Shown: in pieces, positions 21,164-29,624 of the stretch | Numbering within the stretch: the stretch's first letter is position 1 | Layout: each line of letters opens with the position of its first letter | Source: Pseudomonas neuropathica | Lineage (GTDB): Bacteria > Pseudomonadota > Gammaproteobacteria > Pseudomonadales > Pseudomonadaceae | Assembly (NCBI RefSeq): GCF_015461835.1 | Contig: NZ_JACOPX010000005.1 | Coordinates: forward strand, 62,001-126,000 | DNA: 64,000 bases | Direction of reading: 5' to 3' | The notes under the pieces: model-generated | What the model was told of the DNA's origin: nothing | The model's database searches: none | What the model saw: only the letters and a program-made list of their open reading frames with translations | Position numbers and translations under genes: made by a program

Positions 21164-24109
21164 ATGCCCAGCCCACTGCGCCCGGAGCAACGCCGGTTTC
21201 CGCTGCATGTGCACATCAGCGTCATGTTCACATTCCTGTTGCTGCTCACCGGGGTCGTACTGGGCCTGTTCAATTATCACCAGACGACGCAGATCATCCT
21301 CTCGAGCAGCAAAAAGCTGTTCGACAGGATCGAACAAGACGTACGTCTGGACATGTCCGCAACCTATCAGCCGATTCGGCACCTGCTGAGTTTGCTGGCG
21401 GATGACCCCGCCACTCAGGTCGCGCGCCTAGAACAACGCTTGCCCTTGCTCCGACCGTTTAGCCAGTCGCTCAGCGACAATCCCAATCTGGCGTCGCTAT
21501 ATCTGGGTTATGCCAATGGCGATTTTTTCATGGTGCGTCCGTTGCGCAGCACCGCCATCAAGACATTGCTCAAGGCCCCTGAAGCGGCGGCGTATCAGGT
21601 CTGGAGTATCGAACATGACCCGCAGGGCGCGGTGCACTCGCAATCGCTGTTTTTTGACCAGACATTGTCGCTGATCAGCCGTCAGGACAACCCCGACGAC
21701 AGCTACGATCCGCGTAGCCGTGCGTGGTTCAACCATGCTCGCCAGCAAAACGAACAAATCACCACCGAGCCCTACGTGTTTTTCTCCACGCGCAATGTCG
21801 GCACGACGCTGGCTCGACGCAGCGGCGAGAACGCCGTCATCGGTGCTGACCTGACGCTGGTCGCCCTGTCGGCGGCGCTGAGCAAACATGTCGTCACACC
21901 CTCCACCGAAATTGCCCTGTTCGATGCCGACGGCAACGCCGTGGCCTATCCCGACAGCGAACGCCTGATCGTCGACAGTAGCGGCGCGCATCTGGCCAAA
22001 GCGGCGGATCTGAGTCCGGGCTTGCATGCGCTGTTGTCCGGCGCAGCCACAGGCAATCGCCTGGAAGCCGATGGTCGCCAGTGGATCGTCGCCCGCAGCA
22101 ACATTCAGGAGGGCGGTCCGAAAGGTTTGCAGTTGGCGCTGCTGGTGCCCGAGGACGAGTTATTGATCGATGCCTACCGCCTGCGCTGGCAAGGCGCGCT
22201 GATCACCCTCGCGACCCTGCTGCTGTGCCTGCCGCTGGGCTGGGTGATTTCGCGAATTCTGGTCAAGCCGCTGCATGCGCTGGTCAAGGAAGCCGATGCG
22301 ATTCGCAGTTTCGATTTCAATTTCCCGTTGGCCCGCCGCTCGCCGGTGCTTGAAGTGGACCAGTTGAGCGTGTCGATGGCGCGGATGAAAGACACCCTGG
22401 CGAGTTTCTTCCGGATCACCGACACCCTTGGCGCCGAAACCCGCTTTGCCCCCCTGCTGCAGCGGGTGCTGTTTGAAACGGTGCAGATTGCGCAGGCGCA
22501 GGCCGGGCTGATCTATCTGCGAGAAAGCGACAGCAGCCGCATGGAGCCATACGGGCTGGTGATCGATGGTACGTCTCAGGCGTTGGAAGCGTTCGACATT
22601 CAGGGCCACGACCTGCAGCAGAACAAAGGGCCGGCGTGGTTTGAACAATTGGTTGGCGCCAACAACGTGGTGAGCAACTTCGGCGTCGATCAGGCCGGCG
22701 ACTTGCAGAAGGTCCTGCTGGCAATGCAATCGCCCCGCATCCATCTGATCGGCATCCGCCTGCACAACCGCCACAACGAAACCATCGGCCTGCTGATTCT
22801 GCTGGTGAGCGACAGCGGCACAGCAGCCGATCTGGAAAAACTGCGCCCTGATCGCATCGCATTCCTCCAGGCTGTCTCCGGCGCGGCGGCGGTCAGCATC
22901 GAGAGCCAACGCCTGCAAGCCCGCCAAAAGCAATTGCTCGACGCCTTCATTCAACTGCTCGCTGGCGCCATCGACGCCAAGAGTCCGTACACCGGCGGCC
23001 ATTGTCAGCGCGTGCCAGAGCTGACGTTGATGCTCGCTCAGGCGGCAGCGGCAAGCGAGGCGCCGGCGTTCAGTGCCTACCAACCGAGCGAGGATGAATG
23101 GGAAGCCTTGCACATTGCCGCGTGGCTGCACGACTGCGGCAAGGTGACGACGCCGGAATACGTGGTCGACAAGGCCACCAAACTGGAAACCATCAACGAC
23201 CGTATTCATGAAATTCGCACGCGTTTCGAAGTACTCAAGCGTGATGCCTGGATCAGCTATTGGCAGGCGTGCGCTCTGGGCGGCGATGAGACTGCACTGG
23301 CCGAATTGCGCGATGCCACGCTGACGGCGCTGGACGACGATTTTACGTTTGTCGCGCGCTGCAATCTGGGCAGTGAAGCGATGGCAGAGGCGGATCTGCA
23401 GCGCCTTGACCATCTGGCGCAACGCACCTGGCTGCGCACCCTTGATGACCGCTTGGGCGTGTCATGGGAGGAGAACCGGCGTCAGGCGCGCACGCCGGCA
23501 CCGAATCTGCCGGTCAGTGAAAAACTTTTGGCAGACAAGCCAGAGCACTTGCTTGAACGCGACCCGAACGAGTTGATCCCCGAAGACAATCCATGGGGCT
23601 TCAAACTGGATGTACCGCACTACAAATACAATCGCGGCGAGCTGTACAACCTGAGCATCAACCGTGGCACCCTGACCCGCGAAGAGCGTTACATGATCAA
23701 TCACCACATGGTGCAGACGATCATGATGCTCAGCCACCTGCCCTTCCCCGGCCACCTTGACAGCATTGCCGAAATCGCCGGCGGTCATCATGAAAAAATG
23801 GACGGCACCGGTTACCCGAAACGCCTGAAGCGTGAGGACATGAGCCTGCCCGCGCGGATGATGGCGATTGCCGATATCTTTGAGGCGCTGACCGCAGCCG
23901 ATCGCCCGTACAAAAAGGCCAAAACCCTGAGCGAAGCCTTGGCGATCATGGCCACCATGTGCCGTGAGGCGCACATCGATGCTCAGCTATTCGGATTGTT
24001 CATCAACGAAGGCGTTTACATGCAGTACGCCGTGCGTTTTCTCGATCCCGCACAGATCGATAAAGTCGATCCGGCCAGCCTGTTGCACAAGGCTGGCCTC
24101 ACCGCATGA
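21164..24109 (+). CDS. Membrane Cache-HAMP-HD-GYP phosphodiesterase with an insertion in the HD core
   Basis: The protein has 981 residues. A membrane helix at about 17-37 is followed by a periplasmic double-Cache sensor, a second helix near 345-365 (LITLATLLLCLPLGWVI) and HAMP. A GAF-like region follows (about 425-580). The HD-GYP domain starts at about 600 with TGGHCQRVPEL and AWLHDCGKVTTPEY (His656-Asp657). The HHEKMDGTGYP motif is at 875-885, 219 residues later, where the usual spacing is about 60-65. About 150 residues are thus inserted inside the HD core. All metal and GYP residues are kept, so c-di-GMP hydrolysis is plausible. It starts 47 bp after the Roc-like kinase (ribosome site GGAGAG at 21152), so co-transcription is likely. 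Its stop abuts the stop of the convergent fRMsr gene. Confidence 0.88.
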   Translation: MPSPLRPEQRRFPLHVHISVMFTFLLLLTGVVLGLFNYHQTTQIILSSSKKLFDRIEQDVRLDMSATYQPIRHLLSLLADDPATQVARLEQRLPLLRPFSQSLSDNPNLASLYLGYANGDFFMVRPLRSTAIKTLLKAPEAAAYQVWSIEHDPQGAVHSQSLFFDQTLSLISRQDNPDDSYDPRSRAWFNHARQQNEQITTEPYVFFSTRNVGTTLARRSGENAVIGADLTLVALSAALSKHVVTPSTEIALFDADGNAVAYPDSERLIVDSSGAHLAKAADLSPGLHALLSGAATGNRLEADGRQWIVARSNIQEGGPKGLQLALLVPEDELLIDAYRLRWQGALITLATLLLCLPLGWVISRILVKPLHALVKEADAIRSFDFNFPLARRSPVLEVDQLSVSMARMKDTLASFFRITDTLGAETRFAPLLQRVLFETVQIAQAQAGLIYLRESDSSRMEPYGLVIDGTSQALEAFDIQGHDLQQNKGPAWFEQLVGANNVVSNFGVDQAGDLQKVLLAMQSPRIHLIGIRLHNRHNETIGLLILLVSDSGTAADLEKLRPDRIAFLQAVSGAAAVSIESQRLQARQKQLLDAFIQLLAGAIDAKSPYTGGHCQRVPELTLMLAQAAAASEAPAFSAYQPSEDEWEALHIAAWLHDCGKVTTPEYVVDKATKLETINDRIHEIRTRFEVLKRDAWISYWQACALGGDETALAELRDATLTALDDDFTFVARCNLGSEAMAEADLQRLDHLAQRTWLRTLDDRLGVSWEENRRQARTPAPNLPVSEKLLADKPEHLLERDPNELIPEDNPWGFKLDVPHYKYNRGELYNLSINRGTLTREERYMINHHMVQTIMMLSHLPFPGHLDSIAEIAGGHHEKMDGTGYPKRLKREDMSLPARMMAIADIFEALTAADRPYKKAKTLSEALAIMATMCREAHIDAQLFGLFINEGVYMQYAVRFLDPAQIDKVDPASLLHKAGLTA

Positions 24110-24592
24110 TCAGCAGTCGGTCAGACGCAGGAAAATCGCTGCCAGTTGCTCGATGCCGGCCTGATCCTGCGCGGTAAAACGCGACAGTTTCGGGCTGTCG
24201 AGGTCGAGTACACCGATCAGACGCCCTTCCTTGACCAACGGCACGACCAGCTCGCTGTTCGAGGCGCTGTCGCAGGCGATATGCCCCGGGAACGCGTGTA
24301 CGTCTTCAACGCGCTGGGTTTGCCGAGTGGCCGCCGCCGCGCCACACACACCACGACCAAACGGAATGCGCACGCAGGCGATCTGCCCCTGGAACGGACC
24401 AAGCACCAGTTCTTCGTTGCGATTGAGGTAAAAGCCCGCCCAGTTCAGGTCATCGAGCTGGTTGAACAGGAACGCCGAAAACTGCGCGGCGTTGGCGATG
24501 AAATCGCGCTCGTCCGCCAGCAGCGATTCCAGTTGTGCGGCCCACATGCCATAGCCTTCGAGGCCCTGGCCGCTTTGTTGCAAATCAATCAT
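24110..24592 (-). CDS. Free methionine-(R)-sulfoxide reductase (GAF-type fRMsr)
   Basis: The 160-residue GAF-domain protein reduces free Met-(R)-sulfoxide. Three cysteines at 73, 83 and 107 (QIACVRIPFGRGVCG, GHIACDSASNSE) have the same 10 and 24 residue spacing as Cys84/94/118 of the E. coli enzyme, and the following SNSELVVPL segment is the family signature. The start ATG 24592 overlaps the stop of the DUF815 gene (ATGA), so the two are translationally coupled. Together with gpx and msrB nearby it forms part of a methionine/peroxide repair neighbourhood. Confidence 0.9.
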   Translation of the reverse strand: MIDLQQSGQGLEGYGMWAAQLESLLADERDFIANAAQFSAFLFNQLDDLNWAGFYLNRNEELVLGPFQGQIACVRIPFGRGVCGAAAATRQTQRVEDVHAFPGHIACDSASNSELVVPLVKEGRLIGVLDLDSPKLSRFTAQDQAGIEQLAAIFLRLTDC

Positions 24593-25479
24593 GCCTTGTG
24601 CTCCAACAATTTCAGTCCCACCCAGTAACGGGCGAATTGGTACGCGCAACGTCCGTTGCGATTACCGCGGCCGGTGGCCCAACGCACGGCGAGGATGTCC
24701 AGTGCTTCGTCGCGCTGCCAGCTCAGGCCGGCCTTGGCGGCCAACTGGCCGATCCAGTGTTCGACGACGTTAAGGAAGTGTTCTTGGGTAAACGGATAGA
24801 ACGACAGCCACAGACCGAAACGGTCCGACAGCGCGATCTTGTCTTCAACGGCTTCGCTGGGATGCAGTTCGCCGTCGACGCGTTTCCAGTTTTCGTTATC
24901 GCTCTCCTTTTCCGGCACCAGGTGGCGGCGGTTGGAGGTGGCGTACAGCAAGACATTGTCCGGGGCCTGTTCAAGCGAGCCGTCGAGGACGCTTTTGAGA
25001 ACGCGATAATCGCCTTCTCCGGATTCGAACGACAAGTCATCGCAAAACAGCACGAAGCGTTGTGGCAGCTTGCCGATCTGCTCGACCACCCGCGGCAGAT
25101 CCGCCAGATGATCACGCTCGATCTCGATCAGGCGCAGGCCGGCGGCGGCGTGTTCCGCCAGCAAGGCTCGCACCAGCGACGACTTGCCGGTACCGCGCGA
25201 ACCCCAGAGCAACGCATGGTTGGCGGGCATGCCATCGAGAAACTGCTGGGTGTTGCGCCCCAGTTGTTCGAGCTGACGGTCAACGCCGATCAGGTCGGAC
25301 AGGCGCATGTCGAGGCTGACTTCCAGCGGCATCAGATAGCCGCTGCGCCCGTCGCGTTGCCAGCGCGCCGCCAGACAAGTGCCCCAGTCGATCACCGGCC
25401 GTGGTGCCGGCAACAACGGTTCGATACGCGCCAGAACCGACTCGGCGCGTTCAAGAAAAGCATTTAATCGGGAATCCAC
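24589..25479 (-). CDS. DUF815-family AAA+ ATPase
   Basis: The 296-residue protein has a Walker A motif WGSRGTGKSSLVRALL (about residues 92-107), Walker B FVLFCDDLSFE and sensor-1 LLYATSNRRHL. It ends in a helical lid (RNGRCAYQFARYWVGLKLLE). DUF815 proteins are AAA ATPases of unknown client. The GTG at 25479 is chosen because GAGGAG lies 5 bp upstream. It is the first gene of an operon with fRMsr and is divergent from the sagS-like kinase. Function is unproven. Confidence 0.85.
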   Translation of the reverse strand: MDSRLNAFLERAESVLARIEPLLPAPRPVIDWGTCLAARWQRDGRSGYLMPLEVSLDMRLSDLIGVDRQLEQLGRNTQQFLDGMPANHALLWGSRGTGKSSLVRALLAEHAAAGLRLIEIERDHLADLPRVVEQIGKLPQRFVLFCDDLSFESGEGDYRVLKSVLDGSLEQAPDNVLLYATSNRRHLVPEKESDNENWKRVDGELHPSEAVEDKIALSDRFGLWLSFYPFTQEHFLNVVEHWIGQLAAKAGLSWQRDEALDILAVRWATGRGNRNGRCAYQFARYWVGLKLLEHKA

Positions 25480-25604
25480 GTCTTCTCCTCGGGCACGTTC
25501 ACAGTGATGATGGTGAATCATGCGACGACACACAGATAAAAATCACCCTACCAAGCCTTGTTACAAGGCGATTCGGGAACCTCGGTATCCATACATGATC
25601 GACT

Positions 25605-27968
25605 ATGCTTGAGCAGCGAAGGGAAACGGAAGTGGTTCAACACCCCATGGATATCAAATTCACCCACCGGCTGTCTTACAAGCAAGCCAGGCTTACCGTG
25701 CTGGTCGGGTTCATTCTGGGCACGCTGCTCAGCCTGCTGCAAATCGGCATCGATTATGCCAGTGAAGACGCCTCCATCAACCGTGAAATCCTGTCTTTGC
25801 TGGAAATCAGCCACAACCCGGCCTCACGGATCGCCTACAACATCGACGCCGAACTGGCGCAGGAACTGACCCTGGGCCTGTTGCGCTCGCCGGCAATCAT
25901 TTCTGCGCAACTGATCGACAACAACAATACGGTGCTGGCCAGCGTCAAACGCCCGGAACTGCAAAGCGGCTATCGGGTCATCAGCGACTTCCTGTTTGGC
26001 GCCAAACGCCAGTTCGAAGATCGTCTGTATCTGGATCATCTGCCCAATGAATCGCTGGGCGTGTTAAGCCTTGAGGTCGACACCTATGCCTTCGGCAGCC
26101 GCTTCCTGCGCCGCGCCGAGGTGACCCTGCTCAATGGCTTCGCCCGCAGCCTGATTCTCACCGGCATCCTGTTGGCGCTGTTCTATGTGATGTTGACCAA
26201 ACCACTGGTGCGGGTCATCCGCGAACTCAGCGGGCGCGACCCGCGCAGCGCCGAACCGACCACGCTGGAATGTCCGGCCGGCCACGCCAACGATGAAATC
26301 GGCGTACTGGTCAAAGTCGCCAATCAACAGTTCGAGAACATCGCCACAGAAATCCAGCAGCGGCGCAACGCCGAAAACCGGCTGACCGACTATCTCGGAC
26401 AACTGGAAAATATCGTCTCGGCGCGCACCGCCGAACTCAAGGCGATCAATGCGCGGCTCAGCCAGTCCAATCAGGAACTCGAAGTCGCCCGCAGCACCGC
26501 CCTGGAAATGGCCGAGGCCCGCTCGGCGTTCCTCGCCAACATGAGCCATGAGATCCGCACACCGCTCAACGGCCTGCTGGGAATGATCGCGCTGTCACTC
26601 GACGGTCCGTTGAATGCCGAACAGCAGCAACAACTGTCGATCGCCCACGACTCGGGCAAGGTGCTGGTCGAATTGCTCAACGATATTCTCGACCTGTCGA
26701 AGTTCGATGCCGGGCAACTGGAGCTTGAGCACATCCCGTTCGATCTTGGCTCGTTGATTGAAGACACCGCCAACCTGCTGTCGCAGAACGCCGCGCCGAG
26801 CGTCGAACTGACCTGCCTGATCGACCCGCACTTCCCGGCACTGGTGCTGGGCGATCCGACCCGCGTGCGGCAGATCGTCAGCAATCTGCTGTCCAACGCG
26901 CTGAAATTCACCCGCTTCGGCCGGGTGGATGTGCGCTTGTCGACCTACAAGGATGGTGTGCGCATCGAGGTCTGCGACACCGGCATCGGTATCGCCCAGG
27001 ACGCGCAGCTGAAAATCTTCCAGCCGTTTACTCAAGCGGGCGCCGGCATTACTCGACAATACGGCGGCACCGGGCTGGGTCTGGCGCTGACCTACAACCT
27101 CTGCGAAGCCATGCAGGGGCGCCTGACCATCAGCTCCGAGACCGGGTTCGGCAGTCAGTTCTGTGCCGAGCTGCCACTGCCGTGTCATACCCGCGCACTG
27201 GTTCCGGCGCCGCTGCACGGGAAAATCCTCGCCATCACCGCTGCCAGCAGTGGACTGGCGGAACTGTTGCAGAGTCTGCTGCCGGTGTGGGGACTTACAT
27301 ATGAGCAGCGCACCATCGATGACTCACTGCTGGGCCTGACGCCGGACGTGGTGATCACCGATTGTCCGGAGTGTCTGTTCGGCTTGCGCCCGACGCTTGG
27401 GGCGCCGATTCTGCTGGTAACCGCCTACGGCAGTTTCCTGCCCAGCGAAGAAGCCGCCGCCCTCGCGCCTCTGCAGCAACAGGCCCGACCATTGGCGCGT
27501 AATGCGCTGTACCAGAACCTGCGACGCACCCTGCAACCGGACGTGGTCGCCGTTAACGATGCGCAGCTCGAAACGTCTCCCTCGGTGCGGCGTGGGCGGG
27601 TGTTGCTGGTCGAGGACAACCCGGTCAATCAACTGGTGGCCAAAGGCATGCTTGGCAAACTGGGCTGCGAGGTCATCGTCGCCGCCCACGGTGCCGAAGC
27701 GCTGGATCAGTTGGAGTATCACGAATTCGATCTGGTGCTGATGGACTGCAACATGCCCGTGATGGATGGCTACGAAGCCAGCCGACAGATCCGTCAAAGC
27801 GGGCGCTGGCCGAGCCTGCCCATCGTCGCTCTGACCGCCAACGCCATGTCCGAAGAACGCGAACGCTGCCGCGCAGCCGGCATGAGCGACTATCTGGCCA
27901 AGCCGTTTCGCCGTGAAGAGCTGGCGGCGCTGCTCGATCAGTGGATCCCGACTACGACAGCGCTTTGA
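25605..27968 (+). CDS. sagS: SagS-like hybrid sensor kinase/response regulator
   Basis: Counting from ATG 25605 the protein has 787 residues. GTG 25632 and ATG 25647 are alternative starts; the first membrane helix begins shortly after the latter. The order is: helix (RLTVLVGFILGTLLSLLQIGI), a periplasmic sensor of about 125 residues, a second helix (LILTGILLALFYVML), HAMP, coiled coil and HisKA with His315 (ANMSHEIRTPLN). HATPase_c (NLLSNALKF, DTGIGIA, GTGLGLALT), a degenerate receiver-like segment and a receiver with Asp714 (VLMDCNMPVMDG) follow. In P. aeruginosa a hybrid of nearly the same length, SagS, lies directly before ospR-gpx-msrB and controls the planktonic-to-biofilm switch. Synteny plus length support the name. 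Confidence 0.82.
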   Translation: MLEQRRETEVVQHPMDIKFTHRLSYKQARLTVLVGFILGTLLSLLQIGIDYASEDASINREILSLLEISHNPASRIAYNIDAELAQELTLGLLRSPAIISAQLIDNNNTVLASVKRPELQSGYRVISDFLFGAKRQFEDRLYLDHLPNESLGVLSLEVDTYAFGSRFLRRAEVTLLNGFARSLILTGILLALFYVMLTKPLVRVIRELSGRDPRSAEPTTLECPAGHANDEIGVLVKVANQQFENIATEIQQRRNAENRLTDYLGQLENIVSARTAELKAINARLSQSNQELEVARSTALEMAEARSAFLANMSHEIRTPLNGLLGMIALSLDGPLNAEQQQQLSIAHDSGKVLVELLNDILDLSKFDAGQLELEHIPFDLGSLIEDTANLLSQNAAPSVELTCLIDPHFPALVLGDPTRVRQIVSNLLSNALKFTRFGRVDVRLSTYKDGVRIEVCDTGIGIAQDAQLKIFQPFTQAGAGITRQYGGTGLGLALTYNLCEAMQGRLTISSETGFGSQFCAELPLPCHTRALVPAPLHGKILAITAASSGLAELLQSLLPVWGLTYEQRTIDDSLLGLTPDVVITDCPECLFGLRPTLGAPILLVTAYGSFLPSEEAAALAPLQQQARPLARNALYQNLRRTLQPDVVAVNDAQLETSPSVRRGRVLLVEDNPVNQLVAKGMLGKLGCEVIVAAHGAEALDQLEYHEFDLVLMDCNMPVMDGYEASRQIRQSGRWPSLPIVALTANAMSEERERCRAAGMSDYLAKPFRREELAALLDQWIPTTTAL

Positions 27969-28413
27969 TCTGTCCCAACAAGTGATCGAGGCCGTCACGC
28001 AACTCATTGAGACGGTCCAGATCCACCCCGCTGTCGCACAGCAATCGGGCCTTGAGCGGCCCGACCTGCTCGCGCAGGGCTTGGCCTGCCGGCGTCAGAC
28101 TCAGGTGCACTTCGCGCTCGTCACGCGTTGAACGCTGACGCTGCACCCATTGCAACTGCTCCAGGCGCTTGAGCAATGGCGTCAGCGTGCCCGAGTCCAG
28201 TGCCAGACGCTCGCCCAACGCCTTGACCGTCGGTTGCTCCGGCGCAGCGTCCTGCCATTCCCACAACACCAGCATCGCCAGGTATTGCGGGTACGTCAGG
28301 CCGAGCTGATCGAGCATCGGTTTGTAGGCACGAATCACCGCCCGAGAGGCGGCGTACAGCTTGAAGCACAACTGGTTGTCGAGCTTCAGCGAATCGACCG
28401 GCAAGCTGTTCAT
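27952..28413 (-). CDS. ospR: Thiol-sensing MarR-family repressor OspR
   Basis: The 153-residue MarR protein has the OhrR-type reactive Cys in [14 protein letters not shown] (Cys16) and a second Cys126 near the C-terminus ([10 protein letters not shown]), so a disulfide switch is plausible. The winged helix spans about 40-110 ([13 protein letters not shown]...[14 protein letters not shown]...[13 protein letters not shown]). The start ATG 28413 overlaps the gpx stop by 4 bp, so the repressor is the second gene of a gpx-ospR operon and probably represses it through the palindrome at 28942-28965. Its 3' end overlaps sagS by 17 bp. OspR of P. aeruginosa regulates the same gpx. Confidence 0.87.
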   Translation of the reverse strand: MNSLPVDSLKLDNQLCFKLYAASRAVIRAYKPMLDQLGLTYPQYLAMLVLWEWQDAAPEQPTVKALGERLALDSGTLTPLLKRLEQLQWVQRQRSTRDEREVHLSLTPAGQALREQVGPLKARLLCDSGVDLDRLNELRDGLDHLLGQIKALS

Positions 28414-28895
28414 TTGAGCAGGGCTTCGATCTCGCCGCTCAGCTCCTGCGGCTTGGTGGTCGGGGCAAAACGCTTGACCAGTTTTCCGTCCTTGCCAATC
28501 AGGAACTTGGTGAAGTTCCACTTGATGCCCTGGGAGCCAAGCAGGCCCGGCGCGCGTTTTTTCAGCTGCACGAACAGCGGATGCGCGTCTCCACCGTTAA
28601 CGTCGATCTTCTTGAACAGCGGGAAGCTGACGCCGAAGTTCAGCTCGCAGAACTCACTGATCGCCCCTTCGTTACCCGGCTCCTGCTTGCCGAACTGATT
28701 GCACGGAAAGCCCAGAACCACCAGGCCCTGATCCTTGTAGGTCTGCCACAGTTCTTCGAGGCCTTTGTACTGTGGAGTGAAACCGCATTTGCTCGCGGTG
28801 TTGACCACTAAAACCGCTTTACCGGCGAAATCGGCGAGGGTCTTTTGCTCCCCCTTGATGGTGGTGCACGGAATGTTCAACAGGTTGTCGCTCAT
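28410..28895 (-). CDS. gpx: Glutathione-peroxidase-type thiol peroxidase
   Basis: The 161-residue protein is of the Cys-type Gpx family: NTASKCGFTPQY with peroxidatic Cys37, then GFPCNQFGKQEPG, EFCELNFGVSFPLF with a likely resolving Cys83, and KWNFTKFLI. It reduces hydrogen peroxide and organic hydroperoxides in the cytosol, usually with thioredoxin. It heads the gpx-ospR operon, 46 bp downstream of a MarR-type palindrome. Confidence 0.93.
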   Translation of the reverse strand: MSDNLLNIPCTTIKGEQKTLADFAGKAVLVVNTASKCGFTPQYKGLEELWQTYKDQGLVVLGFPCNQFGKQEPGNEGAISEFCELNFGVSFPLFKKIDVNGGDAHPLFVQLKKRAPGLLGSQGIKWNFTKFLIGKDGKLVKRFAPTTKPQELSGEIEALLK

Positions 28896-28941
28896 GGCGT
28901 CGGGCTCCGTAGACAGTCAAGAAAGATCAAACATAGCGAGC

Positions 28942-28965
28942 AATTAAATTGTGTGCAATTTAATT
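28942..28965 (-). promoter_or_regulatory. OspR/OhrR-type operator in front of gpx
   Basis: The arms AATTAAATT (28942-28950) and AATTTAATT (28957-28965) are perfectly complementary around GTGTGC. AT-rich dyads of this kind are bound by OhrR/OspR-type MarR repressors. The site lies between gpx and msrB, both on the minus strand, where the gpx promoter should be. Confidence 0.75.
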
Positions 28966-29004
28966 ATCGAATAATAAGGCGACCCGAAGGTCGCCTTCAT
29001 TCGT

Positions 29005-29400
29005 TTATGCGCGCGGAACCAGATCCAGGCAAACCGAATTGATGCAATAACGCAAACCAGTCGGCGGTGGGCCGTCCGGGAACACATGGCCCAGATGCGC
29101 ATCACAGCGCGCGCACTTCACTTCCGTGCGGATCATGCCGTGGCTGATGTCACGGATTTCAGTCATCGCGCTTTCGCCGATTGGCGCGTAGAAGCTCGGC
29201 CAGCCGCAGCCGGAGTCGAATTTGGTCTTGGAGTCGAACAACGGCTCGTTGCAGCAGACGCAGTGGTAGATACCATCGGTCTTGGTGTCGTTGTATTTGC
29301 CGGAGAACGGGCGCTCGGTCGCGCTCAGACGACAAACGTTGTACTGCTCAGGGTCGAGCATCGCCCGCCATTCTTCCAGGGTTTTTTCCAACTTTTCCAT
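29005..29400 (-). CDS. msrB: Peptide-methionine (R)-S-oxide reductase MsrB
   Basis: The 131-residue enzyme repairs protein-bound Met-(R)-sulfoxide. Zinc CxxC pairs are seen in [11 protein letters not shown] and [11 protein letters not shown]. The family core [37 protein letters not shown] contains the catalytic Cys of RYCINS. GAGG lies 7 bp upstream of ATG 29400; the adjacent ATG 29403 is also possible. It is upstream of gpx in the same direction, separated by the OspR-type operator. Confidence 0.94.
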   Translation of the reverse strand: MEKLEKTLEEWRAMLDPEQYNVCRLSATERPFSGKYNDTKTDGIYHCVCCNEPLFDSKTKFDSGCGWPSFYAPIGESAMTEIRDISHGMIRTEVKCARCDAHLGHVFPDGPPPTGLRYCINSVCLDLVPRA

Positions 29401-29624
29401 CATCACACCTCAGCGGCTGAAAAAGCCCGATCTGTACCTTTTCCACGGATCGGGCGGCACGTATGATTGCGCCTCGTCACGCACCAGTCTGGCAGCCAGA
29501 CCGGGCGCATTCAAACGGATTATGGGAGCCACGGCTCAAGACGTCCGCCTGTGTGAAGACGCAGGAATCCCAGTACGGTTGTCCATCCGCCGCCTGGATC
29601 GTTCATTTTCGGGATCACATCGCC

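Noticed and set aside
22160..23422. 420-codon minus-strand frame antisense to the HD-GYP gene
   Set aside because: No protein character; it is explained by the sense gene, whose HD and GYP motifs lie in it.
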